From Halomicrobium katesii DSM 19301 (GTDB lineage: Archaea; Halobacteriota; Halobacteria; Halobacteriales; Haloarculaceae): a stretch of DNA of 64,000 nt. Location of the stretch: the NCBI RefSeq assembly GCF_000379085.1, contig NZ_KB905378.1, forward strand, positions 78,109-142,108, given 5' to 3'. How positions within the stretch are numbered: position 1 is the stretch's first letter; every line of letters starts with the position of its first letter. The notes below the pieces were generated by a model. That model searched no databases. It was given only the letters and a program-made list of their open reading frames with translations, and was not told where the DNA came from. Shown piece after piece: positions 1-7,386 of this stretch. The position numbers and the translations under genes were made by a program.

Positions 1-2
1 TC

Positions 3-182
3 ATCGGTGACGCCCACACAAATACCTGCGAGAACCGCCACAGCTTCCTTCGCCAGTGGCTGGCGAAGTTCAGAGGCATCTCGAAGCATCATCTCCAAAA
101 ATACCTCGGATTTCTCGCACTGAAACTCAACTCACCGGACGACTGGTTCAAGAAACTGCTGTGTTACAATGTATCGGGATGA
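3..182 (+). CDS. IS1595-family transposase, C-terminal end (5' part lies outside the window)
   Basis: The reading frame is open from base 3 to a TGA at 180-182 and gives 59 residues. The stretch CENRHSFLRQWLAKFRG, followed by a helix ending LALKLN, matches what I know of the C-terminus of the DDE transposase of IS1595-type elements of haloarchaea (family knowledge, not a search result). The catalytic domain would lie outside the window. The stop is only 20 bases from the 3' end of the tRNA-Pro gene, so the right end of the element must lie within 183-202 and the element sits directly against the tRNA. Whether the whole element is intact cannot be judged here. Confidence 0.75.
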   Translation: MGDAHTNTCENRHSFLRQWLAKFRGISKHHLQKYLGFLALKLNSPDDWFKKLLCYNVSG

Positions 183-202
183 GCGAAAATGTATATGGGT
201 AG

Positions 203-275
203 TGGGCCGGCGCGAATTCGAATCGCGGTTACGGCCACCCGAAGGCCGAAGGATACCAAGCTACCCCACCGGCCC
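203..275 (-). tRNA. tRNA-Pro (anticodon CGG)
   Basis: The minus strand folds as a full cloverleaf of 73 bases. The acceptor arms GGGCCGG and CCGGCCC pair perfectly, with discriminator A. The anticodon stem is CGGCC/GGCCG around loop TTCGGGT, giving anticodon CGG. The T stem is CGCGA/TCGCG around TTCGAAT. No intron is present and CCA is not encoded. The 3' end of the tRNA points to the left, towards the IS1595 element. An element integrated at the tRNA 3' end would therefore lie left of the window, not over the polysaccharide region. Confidence 0.96.
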
Positions 276-558
276 GTGACGTAGCATGTAGTAGAAAGAC
301 GAGGGACGGTTTAATCGTTGCGAAACGCTGGGCCTTCGCGACGGGTTGGCTCACCCGCTTGTCGCTTCGGTCTTTATAAGTGAACTCGTCCAAGACCAGC
401 CAATCCAACCTTGGAGATTCTAGCCGCTAGTAGTCGATGAGAGAACACAATACGTTCCTAGAAACCGGAGGGACCGGACAATATGAGCGGGGACAACCCC
501 TGGGAGCGCTGAGCAGTTGGATCCTGAGCGTCTGAGCGATCATGGCTCTTGGCACTGT
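276..558. other. Intergenic stretch, no gene recognised
   Basis: It lies between the tRNA and the first transposase remnant. There is an A/T-richer piece (tctttataagtg, about 370-381) that could be a TATA element, probably belonging to a lost gene. I see no convincing reading frame or RNA fold. Confidence 0.4.
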
Positions 559-700
559 CTAGTTCTGGACCACCTCTGCTGGCGTTCGTCCGTCGAGCGC
601 TTGATTGGGGCGTTCGTGGTTGTAATGGTGTCTGAAGCGTCGCAACCACTGTCTGGCGCTCGATTGACTGCCCCGCCAGAACGTGTGGAAGCCTACGACT
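559..700 (-). pseudogene. Transposase remnant (integrase-core type), C-terminal fragment
   Basis: On the minus strand the frame ending at the TAG at 559 reads ARQWLRRFRHHYNHERPNQ followed by ALDGRTPAEVVQN. The YNHERPNQALDGRTPAE pattern is the standard C-terminal signature of integrase-core (IS3/IS481-like) transposases. Only about 45 residues are recognisable. Upstream of it (above about 700) the frame runs into the RNA-ligase remnant on the other strand, so the rest of the transposase is gone. It looks like the scar of an element that cut into the RNA ligase gene. Confidence 0.6.
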
Positions 701-702
701 AG

Positions 703-1224
703 AGGCACACGCTGTCGTTTCTCGGCTTCGACGTCTGGTCGGCAAAGTGAGAGGCGTTCTTGCCACCCGACACCGTCGTCCAGATCTTCGGTCGGCTCGG
801 ACTCCGGAGTGTGAACGCCATCGAGCGCGAACGCCGCGCCAAGCACTTCGATCCTGACGCGTACACGATCCCCGAATGGGCTTGGTACGACGGGCCCGCC
901 GAAGGCGTCGTCGTCCGGAATAAATGCGGCCAGCGAGCGAAGCTACTCCACCCCGACTTTCGGGAGGTCGACGAGACGATTCCGGTGGACGCCGACGCGG
1001 ACGAACTGGCGAAGCGGTACGCAACGGAGCGTCGCTTCGAAAAGCTCGCTGGGAAAATCGAGGATCGCGACCAGCGCGTGACGTTCGATCGACTCTACGA
1101 GCGTGTGCTCGAAGATATCGTTCGCGAAGAGCACAAACGACTCTTCCACGGGAGCGATCCGGTCGATATGAGTGAATTTCGTTCCGAGGTCGCCGGGTTG
1201 GCGCGGGCGTTTCCGGGTGAATGA
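703..1224 (+). pseudogene. RNA ligase family protein, 5'-truncated and with an in-frame TGA
   Basis: From about 703 the frame reads LSFLGFDVWSAK, a TGA stop at 748-750, then EAFLPPDTVVQIFGRLGL and on to a stop at 1222-1224. The two parts make continuous sense, so the TGA looks like a nonsense mutation (CGA to TGA would give Arg). The block GPAEGVVVRNK followed by KLLHPDF resembles nucleotidyltransferase motifs IV and V of the DNA/RNA ligase superfamily. The N-terminal half with the adenylated lysine is absent; its place is taken by the transposase remnant at 559-700. A TTG at 760 could in principle start a 154-residue product, but it would lack the active-site lysine and be non-functional as a ligase. 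Confidence 0.6.
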
Positions 1225-1291
1225 CCAGTGGCGAGGTGGTCTACTTCTCTCTTCGGCAAGAGTTTTACCGAATCACTTCCCAGAAGGGAGT

Positions 1292-2053
1292 GTGAAAGCT
1301 GTCGTCCTCGCTGCCGGGAAGGGAACCCGACTCCGTCCCCTGACCGAAGACAAGCCCAAGGGAATGGTCGAAGTCGCTGGTAAGCCCATCCTCACACACT
1401 GTTTCGAGCAACTCATCGATCTCGGAGCCGAGGAATTGCTGGTCGTCGTCGGCTATAAGAAGCAGGTAATCATCAACCACTTCGAAGACGAGTTTGAGGG
1501 CGTCCCGATCACCTACGCCCACCAGCGCGAGCAAAAAGGTCTAGCCCACGCCCTGTTGACCGTCGAAGAGCACATCGACGACGATTTTATGCTGATGCTG
1601 GGCGACAATATCTTCGAGACGAACCTCCAAGACGTGATCAATCGGCAACAGGAGGCACGGGCCGACGCCGCGTTCCTCGTCGAGGAAGTCCCGTGGGAGG
1701 AGGCGTCGCGGTATGGTGTCTGTGATACCAACAAGTACGGCGAGATCATTGAGGTCGTTGAGAAGCCCGATGATCCGCCCTCGAACCTCGTGATGACCGG
1801 CTTCTACACGTTTACACCGGCGATCTTCCACGCCTGTCACCTCGTCCAGCCCTCGAACCGCGGCGAGTACGAGATCAGCGACGCGATCGACCTCCTGTTG
1901 CACTCCGGACGGACGATCGATGCGATTCGGATGGACGGCTGGCGCAACGACATCGGCTATCCCGAAGACCGCGACGAAGCCGAACGGCGTTTGCAGGGCG
2001 AAGTGGATACAGAACTGGCTGCTGATGTCATCACGGTTTCTGACAGCGAATGA
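1292..2053 (+). CDS. aglF: Sugar-1-phosphate nucleotidyltransferase, AglF/RmlA type
   Basis: A 253-residue NDP-sugar pyrophosphorylase that joins a sugar 1-phosphate with an NTP to give a nucleotide sugar in the cytoplasm. The N-terminus KAVVLAAGKGTRLRPLT is the nucleotide-binding signature of the family, followed by DKPKGMVEVAGKPI. Later motifs are LGDNIF (metal-binding Asp), VEEVPWEEASRYGV, EVVEKP and WRNDIGYPED. The start is the GTG at 1292, because the conserved domain begins there; residues further upstream in the same frame do not belong to the family. It resembles the Haloferax AglF glucose-1-phosphate uridylyltransferase of N-glycosylation; the substrate here is inferred from that similarity only. 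It stands first in the polysaccharide region, in the same direction as the next three genes. Confidence 0.85.
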   Translation: MKAVVLAAGKGTRLRPLTEDKPKGMVEVAGKPILTHCFEQLIDLGAEELLVVVGYKKQVIINHFEDEFEGVPITYAHQREQKGLAHALLTVEEHIDDDFMLMLGDNIFETNLQDVINRQQEARADAAFLVEEVPWEEASRYGVCDTNKYGEIIEVVEKPDDPPSNLVMTGFYTFTPAIFHACHLVQPSNRGEYEISDAIDLLLHSGRTIDAIRMDGWRNDIGYPEDRDEAERRLQGEVDTELAADVITVSDSE

Positions 2054-2205
2054 TTATACTCCTACGAGCGTCCAATTCTCCTTCTCGAACTGCTTCAGCC
2101 ACGCCGAGCCGGAAACGTGGTTACACAGCTTCGCTCATGGCCCGCTACTCCAAACGTATCACGGCCCGCTTGACGCAGCAAACACACTTGTACCGTACTG
2201 ATAAT

Positions 2206-2213
2206 GTTTATAA
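2206..2213 (+). promoter_or_regulatory. TATA-like box upstream of the beta-propeller gene
   Basis: GTTTATAA lies about 26 bases before the ATG at 2236, the spacing expected of a leaderless haloarchaeal transcript. Confidence 0.5.
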
Positions 2214-2235
2214 GCAGACCCAGTAATGAACAGCT

Positions 2236-3522
2236 ATGCTTGGCGCTGTGCTCTCCGACTCTTTCACTTTGAATCCAGTTACTCCTGCCGATTCCCATCA
2301 CTTTTACGGGTATTATGACAAGTCACCGTGGAATGCCGACGACCAGCAGCTCCTGGCCCACAGTTCCCCGTTCGTTGACCGACGGCCGGACGTGGGTGAC
2401 CGCGCTGGTATCTGTTTGTTCGATACTGAGACCGGCGAGCGGACAGTCCTCGGTCGAACTGACGCTTGGAACTTCCAGCAGGGGTCGATGTTACAGTGGC
2501 TCGGACCGGACTACAACGCTCGCGTCGCGTTCAACGACCGGCAAGACGGACAGTTCGTCACACGTATCCACGACTTGGAAACGGGGACCCGGCGTACAAT
2601 CGACGCTCCGGTCTACACGGTCTCGCCAGATGGAACGACGGCGTTGACGCTTGACTTCGAGCGACTCGAACGAATGCGGCCCGGGTATGGATACGCCCTC
2701 CCGGATTCAGTGACTGATACTGAACTCCGGTCGATCCCCGAGAATGACGGTATTTACCGACTCGATCTCGAGTCGGGCGACCAGGAGCTTCTGGTTTCGT
2801 TTTCCGAACTCTGTTCGTTCCGCCACCTCGATTCGATGGCCGGCGGTGATCACTGGGTGAACCATCTCATGTTCGGACCGAATGGAGAGCGAGTTGCCTT
2901 CCTCCACCGGTGGACGGTCGAGCACGGCGGATTTCACACGCGGTTGCTGACGATCGATCCGGACAGCGGTGACGTCGAATGCGTGACGGACAGTGGGAGA
3001 GCCCCTCACTTCACGTGGCGGTCCCCGACCGAAATCCTCGCTTGGTCGCGACAACAGGACACTATCACGGACGCGAGCAAGAGTGGTGTCTTCGACAATC
3101 CGATCCTAAAACTGGCGTTGTCGGCCGTCCGGGCGATCGAAATCCCGTCCTGGATCCGCCAGAACGTCATCGGTGACCGGTTCTACTTGTTCGATCTAGA
3201 CTCCGGTGAGATCACCGACGTCGCTCCCGGCACGATCGACCGTGACGGGCACCCGTCCGTGACTCGCAACGGACGCTGGGCGATCTTCGACACGTACCCG
3301 ACTGACGACGGGGTCCGCGAACTGTTCCTCTACGATTTCGACACCGAGTCCCGAATCGATCTCGGAACGTTCGACTCGCCGACGGAGTTCGTTCGGACCG
3401 CCCGACGGTGTGACCTCCATCCGCGCTGGAACCGTGCGGGCACGTCGGTTTGCATCGACTCGATGCACGAGGGGACGCGACGCGTCTACGAGATCGACGT
3501 CGGTGACGTCGTAGACGACTGA
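2236..3522 (+). CDS. Beta-propeller protein of the polysaccharide region, function unknown
   Basis: A 428-residue cytoplasmic protein without signal peptide or membrane helix. It shows repeating blade-like units such as FDTETGERTVLG, HDLETGTRRTI, LDLESGDQELL, IDPDSGDVECVT and FDLDSGEITDV, which points to a six- or seven-bladed TolB/WD40-like propeller. The start HHFYGYYDKSPWN and a late HPRWNRAGTSV block resemble propellers of the oligogalacturonate-lyase-like group, so a sugar-binding or lyase role is possible but unproved. A TATA-like box 26 bases upstream supports the ATG. It lies 34 bases before a glycosyltransferase in the same direction, so it is probably tied to glycan synthesis. Confidence 0.7.
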   Translation: MLGAVLSDSFTLNPVTPADSHHFYGYYDKSPWNADDQQLLAHSSPFVDRRPDVGDRAGICLFDTETGERTVLGRTDAWNFQQGSMLQWLGPDYNARVAFNDRQDGQFVTRIHDLETGTRRTIDAPVYTVSPDGTTALTLDFERLERMRPGYGYALPDSVTDTELRSIPENDGIYRLDLESGDQELLVSFSELCSFRHLDSMAGGDHWVNHLMFGPNGERVAFLHRWTVEHGGFHTRLLTIDPDSGDVECVTDSGRAPHFTWRSPTEILAWSRQQDTITDASKSGVFDNPILKLALSAVRAIEIPSWIRQNVIGDRFYLFDLDSGEITDVAPGTIDRDGHPSVTRNGRWAIFDTYPTDDGVRELFLYDFDTESRIDLGTFDSPTEFVRTARRCDLHPRWNRAGTSVCIDSMHEGTRRVYEIDVGDVVDD

Positions 3523-3556
3523 ATTTATATGGGGATGCCTGCAACACAGCGTACTG

Positions 3557-4771
3557 ATGAGTGAAACCCGACTGTATATCGCGACGCGGGACCTCTCGGC
3601 CAAGGGTGGTGTTCCAGAGATGGCCCGTCTCGTGTATCGGATCGCAGCGGAGGGCGGGTACGATCCGTGTCTCGTCTACAACGTCCTCGATCGAGAGACC
3701 GACGTCATGTTCACTGATCTCCCGAGCCGGGGCTTCTCTCCGGAACTGGAACATACGGAGGTCGATGGGATGGAAGTGAAAGCCATCCCTCGCGTCCTCC
3801 CCCATCTGGAGTTCACGCAGTACGTGACCAACAGACAGCAGTGGCGAGCCGCGCTCGCCGACGCGGACGTTTGCTTCGCGATCGGTGGGCCGAATCAGTG
3901 TGGTTTTCCCTACGTACTCCAAAATAAACCGTTCGCGGGTTGGTTCGCCACTCTCCTCTGGGACGATCGCGCTGGTCGCATCCAGAGTGCGTCTCTCCCC
4001 CGAAAACTTCGTGATTACGTGTCACGACCAGCACTTGAATCCATTGAACGGCGTGTCTTCGAAGCAGCAAATTTCGTCTATGTTCTTAGTGATTACACGA
4101 TGGATCGGATTACGACCGAGTATGAGATAGCAGAGTCAAAAATCACTGCGGTGCCACATCCGATCGACGTCGAAACCTTCTCCCCCGATGGCCCGACCGT
4201 CCCCAAAGACGACGATGAACTCCGGATCACGTTCGTCGGCCGGTTCAACGACGACCGGAAGAACATGCCGATGCTCATGTCCGCCTTCTCTCAGGTCGTC
4301 GAGGCGGTCCCGAACGCGACGTTGCAACTGATCGGTGCAGAGCCAGATTCGCACGTCACTCGGGCGGTTCGGGACAACGGTCTCGAAGACGTCGTCGAGT
4401 TCGTCGACTACGTCGCACACGACGAGCTCCCTGCCTACTACAGGACTGCGGATATCTTCGTGATCCCCTCCCTTCAAGAGGGACTATCGATTGCCGGGAT
4501 GGAAGCGATGTCCTGTGGACTCCCGGTCGTGTCGACGAGATGCGGTGGTCCAGCGACGTACGTCGAGGACGGCGAGAACGGCCATCTCGTCCCCAATGAC
4601 GACCCCGATGCGCTGTCGGACGCACTCGTTCACGTGTTGACTGATCACGATCATCGAGAGCAGCTGTCGGCTGCCGCTCGCGAGACAATCGTCTCCCGGT
4701 ATTCCGAAGCACAACTGAGATCTATCTTCTTGGATGGGTTCGAGCGGTTAGCAGCAGAGGTGGACGGCTGA
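3557..4771 (+). CDS. Glycosyltransferase family 4 protein
   Basis: A 404-residue GT-B fold glycosyltransferase, cytoplasmic face of the membrane. The C-terminal half holds the donor-binding site: ITFVGRFNDDRKN, then QEGLSIAGMEAMSCGLPVV, with the E-x7-E pair of retaining GT4 enzymes, and GENGHLV. The N-terminal acceptor domain begins with LSAKGGVPEMARLVY, typical of the family. A TATA-like TTTATAT at 3524-3530 lies about 30 bases before the ATG. The donor sugar cannot be told from sequence. Confidence 0.88.
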   Translation: MSETRLYIATRDLSAKGGVPEMARLVYRIAAEGGYDPCLVYNVLDRETDVMFTDLPSRGFSPELEHTEVDGMEVKAIPRVLPHLEFTQYVTNRQQWRAALADADVCFAIGGPNQCGFPYVLQNKPFAGWFATLLWDDRAGRIQSASLPRKLRDYVSRPALESIERRVFEAANFVYVLSDYTMDRITTEYEIAESKITAVPHPIDVETFSPDGPTVPKDDDELRITFVGRFNDDRKNMPMLMSAFSQVVEAVPNATLQLIGAEPDSHVTRAVRDNGLEDVVEFVDYVAHDELPAYYRTADIFVIPSLQEGLSIAGMEAMSCGLPVVSTRCGGPATYVEDGENGHLVPNDDPDALSDALVHVLTDHDHREQLSAAARETIVSRYSEAQLRSIFLDGFERLAAEVDG

Positions 4772-4942
4772 TTACCGGATGACGAATGATTTATCTGCAT
4801 TACAGGGGTGGTCTCGAACTATGAACTCGATCCTGCGATTTCTGTCGTCTCTCGTCGTGTGTCGAAGTGGTGGCCGCTTCGTATCGCCCTCCTCGTCGTC
4901 TGTACTGGCTGCGACGATCACTCCAACAGTGCCAGGATACGA

Positions 4943-6097
4943 ATGAAGGTCAGTATCGCCGTTCCAGGCACGTTTCACGCGTTCGAGCTCGCGGAGCAAC
5001 TCGCGAACAGATCTGTCCTGCACTGCATCTACACGACATATCCGCGATCGAAACTCGAGACGTCACTACCCAAGTCGGCAGTCAGGCCCATCAGGCATCC
5101 GGAGGCCCTCAATCAAGTGCTCTCTCGGCTGCCAGTCGTCGGGGATCGGGTACCAGTCGGTCGGTGGCGTCGGGAGCTGTTCGACGCGGCCGTTGCGCGG
5201 AACGTCGATCCCGCTGATACGCTCCACGTCTCATTTTCGGGCGTTGCACTCAAGTCAATTCAGCGCGCGAACGAACACGGCGTCACTACCATCGTCGAGC
5301 GATGTTCGTCACACGCGCGAACGCAGGCGAACATTCTCGAGGAAGAATACCGCCGCCACGGGTACGACTCCGGTCCGAGCGACGAGGCGTACGTCCGACG
5401 GGAGGAGGCAGAGTACGACGCGGCGGAGTACGTCATGGTCCCGTCTGAGTTCGTTTACGAGTCGTTCCTCGAACAGGGTGTCCCGGAGGAGAAGGTGCTC
5501 TGTGAACCGTATGCGGTCGATCCCAACCAGTACACGCCGACAAGTACTGAGAGCGACGGGCCGCTGACGTTCCTCTTCGCGGGGCGGGTCGAACTGCGAA
5601 AAGGAATTCCGTATCTCCTCGACGCGTGGGACCGACTCGATCTCCCCGGCGCACAACTCAAAATCGCCGGTGGCATCAAAGAGTCAGGGCAACAGTTCGC
5701 GGACGAATACGCCGATCGTGACGACATCGAGTTTCTGGGATGGGTCAGTGATATGGATCGACTGTACGAGGACGCCTCGGTATTTGTCCTTCCGACACTC
5801 GAGGAGGGAAGCGCGTACGTAACGTACGAGGCGATGGCGTCCGGGTTGCCCGTCGTCACAACGCCCCACGCCGGGTGGGTCGGGACGGATGGAGAGCACG
5901 GCATCGAGGTCCCGATTCGCGAGGTCGACGCGCTCGCGACAGCGATGAAAGGACTCGCAGACGACCCCGATCGCCGCTCCGAGATGGGTTCGAACGCCCG
6001 CGATCTCATCGAAACGTCGTATACCTGGGATGCGTACGGCGAACGGGTCTACGAGCGGTACAGGTCGCTCATCGACGACGGGGAAACGCGGCGCTAA
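4943..6097 (+). CDS. Glycosyltransferase family 4 protein
   Basis: A 384-residue GT-B enzyme. I place the start at the ATG at 4943 (MKVSIAVPGTFHAF) because the conserved fold begins there; the same frame is open back to a GTG at 4808 but that stretch is rich in Arg/Trp and unlike the family. Donor-site motifs are FLFAGRVELRKGIPYLLDAW, then EEGSAYVTYEAMASGLPVV with the E-x7-E pair. CSSHARTQANIL in the N-terminal half resembles a glycosyltransferase subgroup of polysaccharide clusters. Its TAA overlaps the stop of the convergent next gene (CTAA at 6094-6097), so no terminator separates the two. Confidence 0.87.
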   Translation: MKVSIAVPGTFHAFELAEQLANRSVLHCIYTTYPRSKLETSLPKSAVRPIRHPEALNQVLSRLPVVGDRVPVGRWRRELFDAAVARNVDPADTLHVSFSGVALKSIQRANEHGVTTIVERCSSHARTQANILEEEYRRHGYDSGPSDEAYVRREEAEYDAAEYVMVPSEFVYESFLEQGVPEEKVLCEPYAVDPNQYTPTSTESDGPLTFLFAGRVELRKGIPYLLDAWDRLDLPGAQLKIAGGIKESGQQFADEYADRDDIEFLGWVSDMDRLYEDASVFVLPTLEEGSAYVTYEAMASGLPVVTTPHAGWVGTDGEHGIEVPIREVDALATAMKGLADDPDRRSEMGSNARDLIETSYTWDAYGERVYERYRSLIDDGETRR

Positions 6098-6969
6098 TCG
6101 ACGTAGCCGAGTTCTTTGAGACGGTCTTTCGCGGCTTGACTGTCACGTTCTGTCTGCTTCGTCGCGGATCCCGCTTCGATCGTCCGCCGGTCTCCCTCTT
6201 CGTGGACGAGCCACGGGACTTCGAGCAGCGGTTCGATGTACGCTTTGCCCGGGTGGCCCCAGATATCCCATTCACCGAAGGCGTTCCCGTGATCCGAAGA
6301 CACGACGACGCGCCCCTCGATGGCATCGAGCAATCGCTGTACGTGGGGCAGTGTCACCTCCAAATTCTCCTCGTAGATCTCCCAGACACGCTCCGGGTCC
6401 CGTGCACCGTCTCGAAGACGCATCCAGAGGTTGTCCTGGTTTTCCAGCGAGGTGTATCCGTATTCGTCGTGGAAGTCCCGGCCACGCTCGCCGATGAACG
6501 GATAGTGTGGCTGGAGATAGTGGACGAGGATCCGCTTGTTGGGATACTGTTCGTGCGCTTCGATCGCCGCTTCCGTTACCGTTTCCGGGGGCACAGTGTT
6601 CAACTCGCTGTCCCACTCGGAGTCCCACAGGAAGATCACATCGTGGAAACTTGCGTCGTACTGGCTCGGGCGAGGGTTCGCGGAGACGTACACGATATCG
6701 TCGAAGGATCCTCCACGAAAATTTTTCTCCATGAACTCGCCGGTGTGTGTCGACTGTGACGTGACTGCCCTCAGTTCTCCCGGGAGCGTGTTGATCGATT
6801 CGAACAGGTCGAACCGACAGCCATCGAGGATTATCAGCGTGTCCCAATCTGCTTCGACGACATCGACACCGTCGATACCGCCGCACAGATCGACGTATCG
6901 AGAGTACAGGTCGACGAGCGCCCGGCGAGGATATTTGACACCAACTGCTAACGTATGACCCATGCCCAT
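6094..6969 (-). CDS. Alkaline-phosphatase-superfamily (sulfatase-like) protein, short form
   Basis: About 291 residues, cytoplasmic by sequence, no signal peptide. The N-terminal strand WDTLIILDGCRFDLFESI has the metal-binding Asp of the superfamily; VVSSDHGNAFGE supplies the Asp-His pair and GHPGKAY a further His ligand. The Cys/Ser-x-Pro-x-Arg sulfatase signature is missing, so it is not a classical sulfatase; a phospho- or sulfo-group transferase or phosphodiesterase acting on glycans is plausible. A paralogue of the same short type lies at 34608-35546. I take the ATG at 6969 because TATAAATA (6995-7002) is about 28 bases upstream; GTG 6981 and ATG 6963 are alternatives. Confidence 0.7.
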   Translation of the reverse strand: MGMGHTLAVGVKYPRRALVDLYSRYVDLCGGIDGVDVVEADWDTLIILDGCRFDLFESINTLPGELRAVTSQSTHTGEFMEKNFRGGSFDDIVYVSANPRPSQYDASFHDVIFLWDSEWDSELNTVPPETVTEAAIEAHEQYPNKRILVHYLQPHYPFIGERGRDFHDEYGYTSLENQDNLWMRLRDGARDPERVWEIYEENLEVTLPHVQRLLDAIEGRVVVSSDHGNAFGEWDIWGHPGKAYIEPLLEVPWLVHEEGDRRTIEAGSATKQTERDSQAAKDRLKELGYVD

Positions 6970-6994
6970 GATGGCTGTCACGAGGGCATCCTCG

Positions 6995-7002
6995 TATAAA
7001 TA
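6995..7002 (-). promoter_or_regulatory. TATA box for the minus-strand phosphatase-superfamily gene
   Basis: TATTTATA on the minus strand lies about 28 bases before the ATG at 6969, fitting a leaderless transcript. Confidence 0.55.
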
Positions 7003-7077
7003 TTCAGTCGGAATCTCTCCGGGTGGACCGACCTGCTCACGAGCAATCTGGCGGTGACTGCGGACGCTGTCCGACGG

Positions 7078-7163
7078 CTATAGTAGCCATTGAAAATCAA
7101 TGTACACCCGATCGCACGAAGGCAGTGCGATCGGTATGTAAATCGTTTCAATCGTTACTATAG
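7078..7163. repeat. Long imperfect palindrome, dispersed haloarchaeal repeat element
   Basis: An 86-base inverted repeat. The outer ends are CTATAGTA/TACTATAG, the middle arms carry ATTGAAA..GTACA and TGTAAATCGTTTCAAT, and the inner arms CCGATCGCAC/GTGCGATCGG close on a short loop (GAAGGCA). I recall very similar sequences (GATTGAAACGATTTACA..CCGATCGC) scattered through haloarchaeal chromosomes between genes. No protein is encoded. It sits in the 370-base gap between divergently placed genes, away from the promoters of both. Confidence 0.7.
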
Positions 7164-7353
7164 CGGGACCGCCCGGCAGCCGAGCGTTCGCGGGTTGTGA
7201 TCGAGTAAACCCCATCGAGGTCGATGCGAAACGACGTGGCTGTCCGGCCACCGTGGCCGTGAAATCGCTCGGGACGAATCCCCGCTGGGGCACCGATTCG
7301 ATGAATCTACGATCGGGTGCAAACACCCGTCCTCGGCCTGAAAGATCCCAGAG

Positions 7354-7360
7354 TACTTAT
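7354..7360 (+). promoter_or_regulatory. TATA-like box for the sugar-phosphate transferase gene
   Basis: TACTTAT lies about 30 bases before the ATG at 7387 and helps choose that start over the ATG at 7363, which would leave almost no room for a promoter. Confidence 0.4.
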
Positions 7361-7386
7361 CAATGGTTCTCCTGATTTATACAACA

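Noticed and set aside
458-1024. Minus-strand frame of 188 codons over the RNA ligase remnant
   Set aside because: Arg- and Ser-rich shadow product; the plus-strand ligase and the other minus frame with the transposase tail explain the sequence better.
203-1224. Idea that the tRNA-Pro is the attachment site of the glycan region as an integrated island
   Set aside because: The tRNA 3' end points away from the glycan genes, no integrase gene is seen, and I find no repeat of the tRNA 3' end in the window.
4808-4942. N-terminal extension of the glycosyltransferase at 4943 with a Cys that could be a lipobox
   Set aside because: LLVVCTGCDDHS is not preceded by a proper signal peptide, the stretch is basic and Trp-rich, and the GT-B fold begins at 4943.
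5875-6759. Plus-strand frame of 294 codons opposite the phosphatase-superfamily gene
   Set aside because: It overlaps the end of a glycosyltransferase gene and the whole of a conserved minus-strand gene; its composition is that of an antisense shadow.
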